Assembly (NCBI GenBank): GCA_028284415.1
Contig: JANQRU010000005.1
Coordinates: 490,134-554,133, forward strand
Origin: Pyrinomonadaceae bacterium
GTDB lineage: Bacteria; Acidobacteriota; Blastocatellia; Pyrinomonadales; Pyrinomonadaceae
Length of the DNA: 64,000 nucleotides
Reading direction: 5' to 3'
Of the stretch, positions 1 through 9,063 are shown in pieces (position 1 is the stretch's first letter; every line of letters starts with the position of its first letter). Both the position numbers and the translations under genes were made by a program. The notes beneath the pieces are model-generated. The model was given only the letters and a program-made list of their open reading frames with translations. It ran no database searches and was not told where the DNA came from.

Positions 1-492
1 AACGTGGAAAAGGCGGAATTGAAGGATAAACAACAACAAATTCTGGAAGGTGGTAATGAAGCAAAATGGTCTGAACAAGGAATTACCTGGACGCTTCCGA
101 AAGGCTGGAACAAAATGAATGTTGGTAAAACCTCTTTTAATTACGGTTCTCCGAAAACAGGCTTTCTGATTGGCACAATTTCAAACATGCCTGCTAATTT
201 CCCTGCGGAAACGAGCCTCAATGCACAATATACGAGTGCTTTGGAGCAACTTAAAAATGGTAAATATGAAAGCGTTCGTTGGCTTGAGATTGATGGCATC
301 AAAGGTGTCGAATGGGTTGAAGCACCAACGGAAGACAAAGGCGATCCGCGTCGTCATCAATGGATAGCTTTTCGCAATTACCAAGGAAACAATCAGCAAT
401 TGAATATGATGGTCTCTACAAAAAGCAGTGCATTTGATGAGAAAAAAGACACATTTGCAGCAATTATGTATTCAATGAAAATTGACAAGTAA
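1..492 (+). CDS. Hypothetical protein, 5' end outside window
   Basis: The reading frame is open from base 1, so the true start probably lies upstream; a GTG at position 4 is the only start-like codon at the edge. The visible 163 residues have no membrane segment and begin with a Lys/Gln-rich stretch that looks like a linker after a lost signal or anchor. A TWTLPKGW motif followed by alternating hydrophobic strands resembles the single-domain PsbP/DcrB-like folds seen in exported bacterial proteins, but this is only a resemblance. The gene stands alone, with the convergent epimerase gene beyond a hairpin. No function is assigned. Confidence 0.6.
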   Translation, partial: NVEKAELKDKQQQILEGGNEAKWSEQGITWTLPKGWNKMNVGKTSFNYGSPKTGFLIGTISNMPANFPAETSLNAQYTSALEQLKNGKYESVRWLEIDGIKGVEWVEAPTEDKGDPRRHQWIAFRNYQGNNQQLNMMVSTKSSAFDEKKDTFAAIMYSMKIDK

Positions 493-592
493 AACATTAT
501 CTAAAGGTCAGCGGAAAAAATGCTTCTAGAATTTACCCAAACCCGAAAAAAGCCGAAAAGATGTATTTCAAGGAATAACCTTTAGACGAACT

Positions 593-632
593 GAGAAGGA
601 GGAAATAAATGCTTTTGGATTTCCTTCTTCTC
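593..632. terminator. Hairpin between convergent genes
   Basis: A 14-bp stem with one mismatch (GAGAAGGAGGAAAT pairing with ATTTCCTTCTTCTC) lies between two convergent genes and overlaps the stop codon of the minus-strand epimerase. It is likely a bidirectional terminator, though no long T-run follows it. Confidence 0.5.
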
Positions 633-1677
633 AATCAAACATTGATCGAAGATTGGCATCATTTGTTATACCAATCCCTACATTATTATTTCCAATTAAT
701 TGTCCGTCAACACACTTGATTGCTTCGCAGGTATCGTTTTTAATCAATAAATTTCCATCCAAATCACACCAATCCGCCAAGCCTGCAATTTGATATGCGG
801 CAGATATTCCGATTGAGCTTTCCGTCATACATCCAAGCAAAATTTTTAAGCCAAACCCCTTAGCAATTCTTATCATTTCGAAGGCTTCAGCAATGCCACC
901 ACATTTCATCAGTTTTATATTGATGCCATCAAAGTATCCTGCGAGTTTTTCTATATCATCTTTTGTCTGAACATCTTCATCAGCAATAATAGAGATGGAA
1001 ATTTTATCCTGTAAAGCCCTTGTTTCATTCCACATTCCTTTTGGAAAAGGCTGCTCGATCAAACGAACTCCGAGAGCAATAATTTTGTTTGCAGTTTCGA
1101 TTGCTTTATCTGTATCATTCCAGCCTTGATTTGCGTCAACAAACAATTCTTGGTTAGTAATCTCAGAAATTTTAGAAATAATCTCAACATCATTTTCGCC
1201 GTTTAATTTTATCTTTAAAGTTTTGAATCCCTTTGCTTCTTTTACCTTTTGCAGCATTTTTTCTATTGAATCAAAACCAATTGTGTAAGATGTAAAAATT
1301 GGCTTTGAACTTTCGATTTTGTATATTTTGCGAACGGATTTTTTAAGCTGTTTTCCCTTTAAATCATGCAAAGCAATATCAATTGCGGCTTTGGCGGCAG
1401 TATTATCTTTTTTTATTTCATTGAGATATTTTAGGGACTCTGAGAGGTCTTCAAAGCTTACTAATTTTTCTACATCTATTGATTCAAAAAACGAAGTCAT
1501 TGTTTCCTGATTTTCTTCATAATAAGGCGGCATAAATGCTTCGCCATAACCGACCAAATCACCAGACCTAATCGCTACGATCATGCCTTCTGTAGTTGAA
1601 CGAATTCCGTGTGCTGTGCCAAATGGCTCTTTTAATTTGAGCGAATATGGCTTGTATAAAAGTTGATCTTCACTCAT
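631..1677 (-). CDS. Enolase-superfamily dipeptide (L-Ala-D/L-Glu) epimerase
   Basis: This is a member of the muconate lactonizing enzyme subgroup of the enolase superfamily, 348 residues, a normal length. The motifs appear in order: KIKL (KxK catalytic lysine pair), VDANQGW (first metal Asp), EQPF (Glu ligand), ADED (third ligand) and NIKLMKCGG (opposite-face lysine). A C-terminal DLDG segment is characteristic of the dipeptide epimerases, which invert L-Ala-D-Glu during murein peptide recycling. It overlaps the upstream YkgJ gene by 4 bp (ATGA), so the two are probably co-translated. The family is firm; the Ala-Glu substrate is inferred from the DxD motif and could be another dipeptide. Confidence 0.88.
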   Translation of the reverse strand: MSEDQLLYKPYSLKLKEPFGTAHGIRSTTEGMIVAIRSGDLVGYGEAFMPPYYEENQETMTSFFESIDVEKLVSFEDLSESLKYLNEIKKDNTAAKAAIDIALHDLKGKQLKKSVRKIYKIESSKPIFTSYTIGFDSIEKMLQKVKEAKGFKTLKIKLNGENDVEIISKISEITNQELFVDANQGWNDTDKAIETANKIIALGVRLIEQPFPKGMWNETRALQDKISISIIADEDVQTKDDIEKLAGYFDGINIKLMKCGGIAEAFEMIRIAKGFGLKILLGCMTESSIGISAAYQIAGLADWCDLDGNLLIKNDTCEAIKCVDGQLIGNNNVGIGITNDANLRSMFD

Positions 1678-2165
1678 TTTTCGAATAAATCCCGTAGCCT
1701 TACACGCTTCATTTTACCTTTACCAAATTCTTTTTGTAACTCAGCTAATTTTGCTTCAAATTCACCGATTGTCCAACATTTTTCCTCTTCTAAACTTTCA
1801 ATCGGCTCGCCTTCTTCATTCAGCGGACAAATATCTCTTAGCTCTACGAATTGATCTTCAATCTCATCAAACCAACGAAATGGTAAACCTTGTGTGCGGC
1901 AAACATAGGGACGATTTTCGTAAATCCGGCAGGCATTATTTTTATCAAGAAAGGCACAAACTCCTTTCTTCTGAGGCTTTTCTCTTTTCAAGAGTGCTAT
2001 GTGATTCTGCTTGATATTTTCGGCTTCGACCTCAAAAACAGTGATGTCATCAACGCAACACGCCGAGCATCCTTTCTTACAATTGAGTCGCTCGGCGTGA
2101 ATTTTTTCTAAACGTACGGTTTGTCTTTTGACTTCCGCGTAAAATTCTTTTAGTTTTTCATTCAA
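1674..2165 (-). CDS. YkgJ-family cysteine cluster protein
   Basis: This 163-residue cytoplasmic protein carries the YkgJ/UPF0153 Cys cluster: a CxxxCxxCC motif (CKKGCSACC) near residue 29, then a GVC, an ACRIYENRPYVCR block and a late cysteine. Such clusters are thought to chelate Zn or Fe; the biochemical role is unknown. No ATG fits, so the start is a TTG preceded by an AAGGCAG-like ribosome site. It lies between a small conserved gene (2-nt gap) and the epimerase (4-bp overlap), so the three appear to form one operon. Confidence 0.8.
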   Translation of the reverse strand: MNEKLKEFYAEVKRQTVRLEKIHAERLNCKKGCSACCVDDITVFEVEAENIKQNHIALLKREKPQKKGVCAFLDKNNACRIYENRPYVCRTQGLPFRWFDEIEDQFVELRDICPLNEEGEPIESLEEEKCWTIGEFEAKLAELQKEFGKGKMKRVRLRDLFEK

Positions 2166-2167
2166 TT

Positions 2168-2404
2168 TTATCTGCCTTTTATTTTGCCTTCGCGTTCATT
2201 TCCGCGTTTAAAGTTTCCTGTAATTTTTGCCATCACAAGCTGTTGTTCAGATTCGGTTTTATCTGTAATTTGCAACAAAAACCTTTCAGCATTTTTCCCT
2301 TTGAGAATTTTTACTTCCCTTTTATTCCAAGAGATCGAAACATTTCCATTCTTATATTTCCGATATGAAAATGGCTCATCTTCCAAAGGATTATTTTCAG
2401 CCAT
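2168..2404 (-). CDS. Small hypothetical protein
   Basis: 78 residues, highly charged, with no membrane segment or cysteine. The middle (SISWNKREVKILKGKNAERF) looks like a small beta/alpha unit, and the C-terminus is basic (KRGNEREGKIKGR), which might allow nucleic acid contact. It sits 3 nt after thymidine kinase and 2 nt before the YkgJ gene, so it is very probably translated as part of that operon. I do not recognise the family. Confidence 0.6.
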   Translation of the reverse strand: MAENNPLEDEPFSYRKYKNGNVSISWNKREVKILKGKNAERFLLQITDKTESEQQLVMAKITGNFKRGNEREGKIKGR

Positions 2405-2407
2405 ATA

Positions 2408-3028
2408 TTAATCGTGATTTGTTGGTTTATCCGAATGAGGAATAAAACACTTGCGGCATCGGGCTTCGTATTTTCCGCTTGCTCCGACTTCGACTAGCTC
2501 ATCAGATTCGAAAGTTCTTTGCGAATAATTTGCCGTCGCTCCACATTTAACGCAAATTGCGTGGGTTTTGGTGATAAATTCCGCTATCGAAAGAAGCTGT
2601 GGCATCGGCTCAAATGGCTTGCCCATATAATCCTGATCTAGCCCTGCAACAATCACACGCTTTCCGCTGTTGGCAAGATCATTAGCCGCTTCAATGATTC
2701 CTTTATCAAAAAACTGTCCTTCATCAATTCCGACAACTTCTGTGTCTTCGTCTATCTGGGCAAGTAATTCTTCAGCTGTCATAACAGGCTTAGAAATATG
2801 TGTCATTCCCGAGTGCGAAGCAATTTCTTCAACCGAATATCTTTTATCAATCTTCGGTTTAAAAACCTGTACTTTTTGGCGTGCGATCCTTGCACGATTT
2901 AAGCGGCGGATCAATTCTTCTGATTTACCGGAAAACATCGAACCGACGATAACCTCAACCCAGCCGACACCATTCTGACGACGGCGACGGCGTTCTTCTG
3001 TATTGTCGAATACCAATTCTTCAACCAT
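2408..3028 (-). CDS. tdk: Thymidine kinase (type II, TK1-like)
   Basis: Phosphorylates thymidine with ATP in the pyrimidine salvage pathway. The P-loop is GSMFSGKS, the Walker B-like segment is [11 protein letters not shown], and a lasso-type zinc site is formed by CVKCG and CRKC. The frame extends upstream to 3160, but family length (about 190-210 residues) and an AAAGGAAAG ribosome site favour the ATG at 3028, giving 206 residues. An oddity is the RRRRRQ run just before the P-loop domain. It heads the operon with the small gene, YkgJ and the epimerase. Confidence 0.92.
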   Translation of the reverse strand: MVEELVFDNTEERRRRRQNGVGWVEVIVGSMFSGKSEELIRRLNRARIARQKVQVFKPKIDKRYSVEEIASHSGMTHISKPVMTAEELLAQIDEDTEVVGIDEGQFFDKGIIEAANDLANSGKRVIVAGLDQDYMGKPFEPMPQLLSIAEFITKTHAICVKCGATANYSQRTFESDELVEVGASGKYEARCRKCFIPHSDKPTNHD

Positions 3029-3302
3029 TTTTCTTGAAACTTTCCTTTGTGTAGCGTGCTTGAGAATTGAAAGATTATCAAGTCTTTTTAAAGTTGTCCA
3101 ATAGAGAGATTTTCTTGTAAAAATCTCTCTTGATTTGGTGTCATTAGTAAGTGTCATCAAAAATTACAACAATCCTTAGACCTATATTTACTGAGGTAAG
3201 AGCATCGCTCACACTAACTGAAATGTTATTACTTGGGGTAAAAAATTATTTTTAGTATTGGGATTTTTGATAGCAACGCTCATTCTTTTAATTTTGATAA
3301 TT

Positions 3303-4127
3303 TTATCTCATTTCTTTATGTTTCTCTGATTCTTTATCAGATAATTGTTTTACTAGAAACTCCATCTTTTTGTATTTAAAGAAGAAGACAAAAATCGCAA
3401 CAGCCAAAATTATAAATGATTCATAGTAGACTCTACCATCAACTCCATTTCGTAACATTATCGGAAATAAAACTACTGTCAGATTTGTAAATGTATGTAG
3501 CAAAAGACATGAAAAAATATTTCCTTTGGTGTGTAAATAAACCCAAGTGTATATGAATGTGTATGAGAAAACGAAAATGAAATACACCCAAAAGGGTGTG
3601 TGGTATTGAGTTGTGCCTTTGATTAAAAAAAGGGGAAGATGCCAAACAGTCCAAAAGAACCCGAGAATTGATGTGCCAAAATATAAACCATAATTCACCA
3701 GCAATCTAGGCAAGGCAAATCCCCGCCATCCGAATTCTTCACCAAAAGAACCACCGAAAAAAAAGAATAAAATGAATGTCGAAAAAATGGTAAAAATATT
3801 TGACTCAGATTGTAATTCGCCAACAAGAATGGTTGAGATAAGAGTAGCGGTAATCGGAACGAATACAACGAATAACAAAATAAAAATGGGCATTCTCAAA
3901 CGAAAACCACTTTTTAGCAGATTCCATGCTTCTTGCTTCCCACTCTTAATTGAGACAAGTAAAAATGCCGCCAAAAAAGGTCCGAAGGTGCTAATTGGTA
4001 TTATTGAGTTAGCAGAAAAAGACAAAGAAAGTAATTTGTGAGAAGTCAAAATAGCTGGAACTTGTAATAACCAAGTAAAAACAAAAGCAATTAAAAAATA
4101 AATTGTCAGAGATTTTCTCGAATTCAT
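3303..4127 (-). CDS. CPBP-family intramembrane metalloprotease
   Basis: A polytopic membrane protein (about 8 segments) of the CAAX prenyl protease/bacteriocin-processing (Abi) family. The expected motifs are visible: EEFGWRG (EExxxR), WHLPLF (HxxxF) and a late LLLHTF histidine. The frame runs to a TTG at 4139, but the ATG at 4127 sits one base after the stop of dacB and is the more likely start. Substrates cannot be told from sequence. The family includes self-immunity and protein-processing members, but nothing nearby looks like a bacteriocin. Confidence 0.82.
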   Translation of the reverse strand: MNSRKSLTIYFLIAFVFTWLLQVPAILTSHKLLSLSFSANSIIPISTFGPFLAAFLLVSIKSGKQEAWNLLKSGFRLRMPIFILLFVVFVPITATLISTILVGELQSESNIFTIFSTFILFFFFGGSFGEEFGWRGFALPRLLVNYGLYFGTSILGFFWTVWHLPLFLIKGTTQYHTPFWVYFIFVFSYTFIYTWVYLHTKGNIFSCLLLHTFTNLTVVLFPIMLRNGVDGRVYYESFIILAVAIFVFFFKYKKMEFLVKQLSDKESEKHKEMR

Positions 4128-4128
4128 T

Positions 4129-5676
4129 TTATCGAACAAGCTTTGTTGCTACTTTATCAACAATATCAGCTGCATTTTTGTCCCTTGTAATATTATTTCC
4201 AATGATAACGAACGCGAGTGTTTCATCATTATTTCTTGCATAGCCTGCTAATGAACTTACATACCTGATTGAGCCTGTTTTGCCTAAAATTTTTCCCGTG
4301 ACATTTCCGAGTCTTCCGCGTAAAGTTCCGCTTTGTCCCGAAATGGGCAGGGAGTTTTTGAATGTATCAGCAAGTTTACTTTGTGAAGCATAAACTAATG
4401 CACGTCCGATAGCTTCGGGAGTTATAAGATTCAAACGCGAGAGTCCCGAACCATCGTGAACGGCTATTTCGTTTGTGGCGACATTTTGTTGAGTAAGCCA
4501 CTTTTTTATAACTGCGGCTCCGGCGGCATCATCACCACGTAGTTTTTGCATTTTTGGATTTTCATCTGGAGCTTCATTTCCAAACTTTTTGCCAAGTGTT
4601 CTCAAAATTAATTCAGCGTACAAATTTACCGAATCTTTGTTCATTTTTTGGACAGTTTCGGCGAGGGTTTGGCTTTGTACGGAGGCTAATTCAATGGCAT
4701 CATTTAAATTTAACTTCTCTTTTGATTTCCAATCAACTGAGCGAGCTTTTCCTTCAACTATAATTCCATTTTTTTCCAGAATTTCTTTTAAGATTTTCGC
4801 TGAAAAAAGTGCAGGTTTGCTGATGGCGATTCGTGCTTTTAAGTTTTTACCATTTCCCCAAACGTATATTTTGTTTGTACCCAGTTCACGTTTTACACCG
4901 ATGGCTTCAATATCTTCGATGGGCTGAATTTCACCTGTCAATTCGACAAATTTTGAATTAGATTTTGGCTTCCCATTTTCGATTGTGATGGTAACTTTAT
5001 TATCATTTATCGAAAGAGCCGAACTCGCCGCACCGTAGTACCATTGAGCCGCATTCCAAGTCCAACCATCGCCCAAGTTATCGCCCTTGAAATAACTTTC
5101 ATCGCCAATAATGTCGCCTTTGATCTGTCTTAAACCTTTTCGTTTCAATTGATTAATGAGTTTGTTTACTGCCTCATCATCAAAATCAGGCGAGCTTTGT
5201 CCATAAAGAACTAGATCGGCTTCAATTACTCCATCTTTGATTTCTTCTTTTGCGTAAGTGGAAGTTTTCCAGCGGAAATCCCCACCAAGTTTATCTAGTG
5301 CGATAATGGAAGTTAATAGTTTGTGAACGGACGCAGGATTAAATAATTTCTGAGCGTTTCGACCGCAAACCACACGCCCGTCTTCCAAGCTTATTGCAAT
5401 TATGCCCCAACGTGCTTTTTTAAAATCACTTTGCTCGATGGTTTCATCAATTTCTTTGCAAAGTGTAACGTCAGCAGGTCTTTCTGAAATTTCCAGAGGC
5501 TTTTCTAAATTAACTTTGGCTTTCGGGACATCAAATGTGTTTTCGCTTCCGCTCTGGTTAGAGTTTGTTTGAGTTTTTGAGTTAAAATAATCACAAGAGG
5601 AAAAACCAATAGCTCCACAAATAAATACAGATAAACATAGGTATTTGTTTACTAAAATCCTGTTTATCCTGTTCAT
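4129..5676 (-). CDS. dacB: D-alanyl-D-alanine carboxypeptidase/endopeptidase (PBP4, S13)
   Basis: A periplasmic murein-trimming enzyme of peptidase family S13. The N-terminus is a lipoprotein-type signal with a GFSSC lipobox, so it is probably membrane tethered. The three penicillin-binding motifs are present: SVHK (SxxK nucleophile), SVN (SxN) and KTG (GKTGSIRY). The length of 515 residues fits PBP4 with its inserted domains. An AAGGATT ribosome site precedes the ATG. It is followed at once by the CPBP protease gene and preceded by gpmI at 16 nt, so all three may be transcribed together. Confidence 0.9.
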   Translation of the reverse strand: MNRINRILVNKYLCLSVFICGAIGFSSCDYFNSKTQTNSNQSGSENTFDVPKAKVNLEKPLEISERPADVTLCKEIDETIEQSDFKKARWGIIAISLEDGRVVCGRNAQKLFNPASVHKLLTSIIALDKLGGDFRWKTSTYAKEEIKDGVIEADLVLYGQSSPDFDDEAVNKLINQLKRKGLRQIKGDIIGDESYFKGDNLGDGWTWNAAQWYYGAASSALSINDNKVTITIENGKPKSNSKFVELTGEIQPIEDIEAIGVKRELGTNKIYVWGNGKNLKARIAISKPALFSAKILKEILEKNGIIVEGKARSVDWKSKEKLNLNDAIELASVQSQTLAETVQKMNKDSVNLYAELILRTLGKKFGNEAPDENPKMQKLRGDDAAGAAVIKKWLTQQNVATNEIAVHDGSGLSRLNLITPEAIGRALVYASQSKLADTFKNSLPISGQSGTLRGRLGNVTGKILGKTGSIRYVSSLAGYARNNDETLAFVIIGNNITRDKNAADIVDKVATKLVR

Positions 5677-5692
5677 CTTAATTGAAGAATCC

Positions 5693-7288
5693 TTATTTTA
5701 AGCGAAGATCAGTTCCTGTCATTTCGTTTGGCTTATCAATTCCTAAAATTCCCAGAATTGTCGGAGCAACATCTTCCAAAGCTCCGTCTTCGCGGAGTTT
5801 TAAGCCGTTCGTGTGATTTGCGACAAGATGCAGGGGAACGGGGTTTGTTGTGTGTGAATTATTTGGCTTACCTGTCGTGAGGTCTGCCATTTCTTCGCAG
5901 TTACCGTGAGAAGAAGTAATAATAGCTATGCCATCAACCTCTTTGATCTTGTTCACAATTCCTCCCAAACACGTATCTACAAACTGTATAGCTTGGATGG
6001 TTTTTTCTAGATTCCCCGTGTTTGCGATCAGATCGGCGGCGGCTAGATTAACAATAAAAACATCATTTTCTCCCGCTTCTAAACCACGAAGAAGTTTATC
6101 TGTAACCTTAAAGCTTCCCATCTCAGGGTTTTCATGCGAAACGCCATTATTAGAAGGAATTAAGACTCTCTGCTCGCAAGGATGCTCGATCTCTACGCCA
6201 CCATTGAAAAAATATGTAACATGCGGATATTTTTCCGTTTCGGTCAGACGGCAATTTAATACACCATTTTTAGCGAAAACCTGTGCCAATGCATTGCTTT
6301 CTTCAGAGTTTTTGAAAGCGACCGGTAAATTAAATTTCCGCTCATATTCGGTTAAACAAATGGCGTTTATCTCTGGCTTTCCAAAAGCATTTATCTCAGT
6401 TACATCAGAGATAGCAAGAGCTTTGACAAGCTGAATCATACGATCCGCTCTATGATTAAAAAAGATGACTGTATCATCTTCCTTAATGGTTGCTACTGGT
6501 TCTCCGGGTTTATTTTCCAGAATTATTGGCTGGACAAATTCATCAGAAATCCCACGCAAGTAAGAGCTACGGATTGCGGTTACTGCATCAGCGGCACGTT
6601 CGCCTTCAGCATGAACAAGCATTGTAAAAGCACGGGCTGTGCGTTCCCAATTCTGGCTTTTGTCCATCGCAAACTGGCGTCCGCAAAGTGTTGCGATTTT
6701 ACCAACTCCTATGTCAGCTAATTTTATTTCGATGGCTTCAATATATATGTCAGCAGTTCTTTGGGGAACATCACGCCCATCCAAAATTGCGTGCAAGAAA
6801 ACATTTTCCAAGCCTTCTTGCTTTGCCATTCGTAATAGTGCAAAAAGACTCTCGGTTGAAGAATGAACTTCACCATCCGAAACCAACCCTACAAGATGAA
6901 CAGCTTTGCCATTTTTCTTTGCTTTTTTGAAGCCTTTTTTTAATACTTTATTATCAAAAAATGAACCTGTTTTGATAGCATCAGAAACTTTTGATCTCTT
7001 AGTTTGGACAATCCTTCCCGTACCTAGATTGAGATGTCCGACCTCAGAACTTCCCGGTGCATTTTGGGTTAAACCGACTCTTGAACCGGAGGCAGCGAGC
7101 AATGTTTGCGGGTATTTTGCACAGATTTCATCATAGTTTGGCGTGTGAGCCAAAGCTATGGCGTTTCCCTGTGTTTGGGTGGAATAGCCCCACCCGTCAA
7201 TGATAATCAATGCAAGCGGTCGCTTGCGTCCATCATTCATATCCGAACCAAAACCCAAACTCCAATTTCCAAGTTTAACTGTAACCAT
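5693..7288 (-). CDS. gpmI: 2,3-bisphosphoglycerate-independent phosphoglycerate mutase
   Basis: Would interconvert 3- and 2-phosphoglycerate in glycolysis. The family frame is complete: IIDGWG (first metal Asp), GSSEVGH (phospho-Ser81), LDGRD, GRQFAMD, FNHRADR, TEKY and SHTTNPVP. Two residues that bind Mn in characterised enzymes are changed: the DxxxH site reads DLIAN (His to Asn423), and the usual DHGN reads SHGN (Asp to Ser460); I checked both codons. It may therefore bind metal differently or be a paralogue with altered activity. The start is uncertain: the ATG at 7240 (MNDGRKRPLAL) matches the family better, but neither start has a clear ribosome site. Confidence 0.88.
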   Translation of the reverse strand: MVTVKLGNWSLGFGSDMNDGRKRPLALIIIDGWGYSTQTQGNAIALAHTPNYDEICAKYPQTLLAASGSRVGLTQNAPGSSEVGHLNLGTGRIVQTKRSKVSDAIKTGSFFDNKVLKKGFKKAKKNGKAVHLVGLVSDGEVHSSTESLFALLRMAKQEGLENVFLHAILDGRDVPQRTADIYIEAIEIKLADIGVGKIATLCGRQFAMDKSQNWERTARAFTMLVHAEGERAADAVTAIRSSYLRGISDEFVQPIILENKPGEPVATIKEDDTVIFFNHRADRMIQLVKALAISDVTEINAFGKPEINAICLTEYERKFNLPVAFKNSEESNALAQVFAKNGVLNCRLTETEKYPHVTYFFNGGVEIEHPCEQRVLIPSNNGVSHENPEMGSFKVTDKLLRGLEAGENDVFIVNLAAADLIANTGNLEKTIQAIQFVDTCLGGIVNKIKEVDGIAIITSSHGNCEEMADLTTGKPNNSHTTNPVPLHLVANHTNGLKLREDGALEDVAPTILGILGIDKPNEMTGTDLRLK

Positions 7289-7466
7289 CGAATCTATTTA
7301 GACAAACCGAAAGCCGTAAAACATCTGGCAAGTGGGGGTCTTTGCTAACTCCGTCTATATTCAAAAAATCAATTTAATTTTAGCTGGAATTTCAACTGCA
7401 AAAGCAAAAGCTGATTAGCTTTTCGTCGTTCATTTTAACATATTTGAAAGATTAATGAAGTCTTTG

Positions 7467-7898
7467 TTAATAAGCATCGGGAGCGGCTTTTTCCATCCAG
7501 CGTTCTGGATGTTTAAATTCGGTAAAGCCATACTTTTCATAAAGCCTGTGAGCATCTCTGGTTGCCAAAACCCAGCGACGAAATCCTTGCAGGTCAGGAT
7601 GGTCTGAAATTACTTCCATCAACCACTTACCCAGACCATTTCCTTGATATTCGGGCAATATATAAACATCCCCCAGATAAGCAAAAGTTGCAAAATCAGT
7701 CACAACACGGGCAAATCCGATTTGTTTTTCATCTTTATAAACACCAAAACAAAGTGAATTATTAATTACAGTTTCCATCTGCTCGAACGTGCGATTTCCA
7801 GCCCAATAAGATTGATTTACCAAATAGTCCAAAATCACCTCGATCTGTAAATCATCCCGATTCGTAGTGATTATAAATTTGTCTTTTTGCCATTCCAT
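7467..7898 (-). CDS. GNAT-family N-acetyltransferase
   Basis: A 143-residue single GNAT domain. The acetyl-CoA binding motif A is clear (YILPEYQGNGLGKWLM, with the Q/RxxGxG/A pattern), after beta strands ending in GFARVVTDFATFAYLGDV, and a C-terminal YEKYGF typical of small GNATs. An AGGGGCAG ribosome site precedes the ATG. It is a monocistronic minus-strand gene. The substrate is unknown. Confidence 0.85.
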   Translation of the reverse strand: MEWQKDKFIITTNRDDLQIEVILDYLVNQSYWAGNRTFEQMETVINNSLCFGVYKDEKQIGFARVVTDFATFAYLGDVYILPEYQGNGLGKWLMEVISDHPDLQGFRRWVLATRDAHRLYEKYGFTEFKHPERWMEKAAPDAY

Positions 7899-8030
7899 AA
7901 TCTGCCCCTGAACTTTTTTATCTCAAAATAATTTACCATACATAATTTTTTCGTTGATAGATTCGCAAAGAATAAGCAAAACTATCGTCAAGAATATGAG
8001 GGGAAAATTTTATAGGAGAAAAAAATAAAT

Positions 8031-8399
8031 ATGAAAAAACTTTTGACAATGTTCTTTTTACTCATTTTCACGTTTGCATTTTCAACGGTCACATTTGCTG
8101 ACCAGGCAGCATATATTTCCGAAGCTCAAGCCAAAAAAGCGGCTGAGTTTTTACGAAAGAAGGGAGAAATCAAACACTACTGCGAACCTTGCAATGATAA
8201 AACTGTTAAATACGAAAAAATACAAACAATCGAAGCAGTTTATACAGGTTATAAAAATTTCTGGCAAGTCAAAGTCAATGGCAAAGGCATAGATTTAGCT
8301 TATGTCTATTACGAAAAGAAAAAAGATAAATGGAAAAACACCGCAATGCGCTTTGACCTGAAAGTTTCCGATGTCCCGAGATTTTTACCGAAAAGTTAA
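8031..8399 (+). CDS. Hypothetical exported protein
   Basis: 122 residues with a clear signal peptide (hydrophobic residues 4-20, likely cleavage after TFA). The mature part is Lys-rich, contains a CEPC pair that could form a disulfide or bind metal, and ends in beta-rich segments. An AGGAGA ribosome site precedes the ATG, and a strong hairpin follows the stop. It is a single-gene unit; I do not recognise the family. Confidence 0.7.
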   Translation: MKKLLTMFFLLIFTFAFSTVTFADQAAYISEAQAKKAAEFLRKKGEIKHYCEPCNDKTVKYEKIQTIEAVYTGYKNFWQVKVNGKGIDLAYVYYEKKKDKWKNTAMRFDLKVSDVPRFLPKS

Positions 8400-8418
8400 A
8401 TCCCATTTGATAAAAAGT

Positions 8419-8460
8419 AAAAGCGTCTAAATAAGAAAAACTTACGATTTAGACGCTTTT
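8419..8460 (+). terminator. Rho-independent terminator
   Basis: A perfect 14-bp stem (AAAAGCGTCTAAAT / ATTTAGACGCTTTT) with a 14-nt loop, just after the exported protein gene. The stem ends in TTTT and could also act for the facing minus-strand gene. Confidence 0.8.
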
Positions 8461-8542
8461 ATCATTTGATAATTTATAAACAATTCACAAAACACTTTGA
8501 GTTGATTAGTTGTAAATACAGATTTTGTAATTTACATACTTT

Positions 8543-9061
8543 TCAACCACTTACTTCGTAATATAAATACCAGTTTCCTTTTATTTTCTTGTATGCATAG
8601 TTTATATCTTTGTTGAATCCACTCTCATCAAAATTATCAAGAGATTTTTCTAACTTGTTTGGTTTATTTAATAGATACACATATCCTTTAGATGAACCTC
8701 CAGTCATAAGACCTTTTGTTGATGAAATAAATTCAGTACGCTCAGGTTGATAGTTCAAAATGCCCGCATCTAAATCCAATTCGTCAAACAAATTCTTATA
8801 TTGACTCCAACGCTCATCAGATATTCCAATCTCGGATTTTGGTCTTGGAAATGAAGCATTTTTCTTCGTCCAAGTGAAACTTCTCGCAACCCTAATCATG
8901 TGGGAATCTTCTTTTGCCATTTTCAAAAGCAACTCAAACCTTTGTTCATTTTCATGAAAATTATATAAGAGCGATTCATCAGCTGGGTGCGAATTATTAA
9001 TACACCCAATTGAAGTGAGAACTATGAATAAGACTACCTTTAATCTCCATCTTTTTTTCAT
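8543..9061 (-). CDS. Hypothetical lipoprotein
   Basis: 172 residues with a positively charged start, a hydrophobic stretch and a TSIGC lipobox, so a likely lipoprotein. The mature region is charged, rich in aromatic residues and without recognised motifs. It lies 2 nt downstream of the nucleotide-kinase-like gene and may be co-transcribed with it. Function unknown. Confidence 0.65.
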   Translation of the reverse strand: MKKRWRLKVVLFIVLTSIGCINNSHPADESLLYNFHENEQRFELLLKMAKEDSHMIRVARSFTWTKKNASFPRPKSEIGISDERWSQYKNLFDELDLDAGILNYQPERTEFISSTKGLMTGGSSKGYVYLLNKPNKLEKSLDNFDESGFNKDINYAYKKIKGNWYLYYEVSG

Positions 9062-9063
9062 AT

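Noticed and set aside
3029..3160. Longer thymidine kinase start
   Set aside because: It gives 44 extra residues absent from the family; a good ribosome site precedes 3028.
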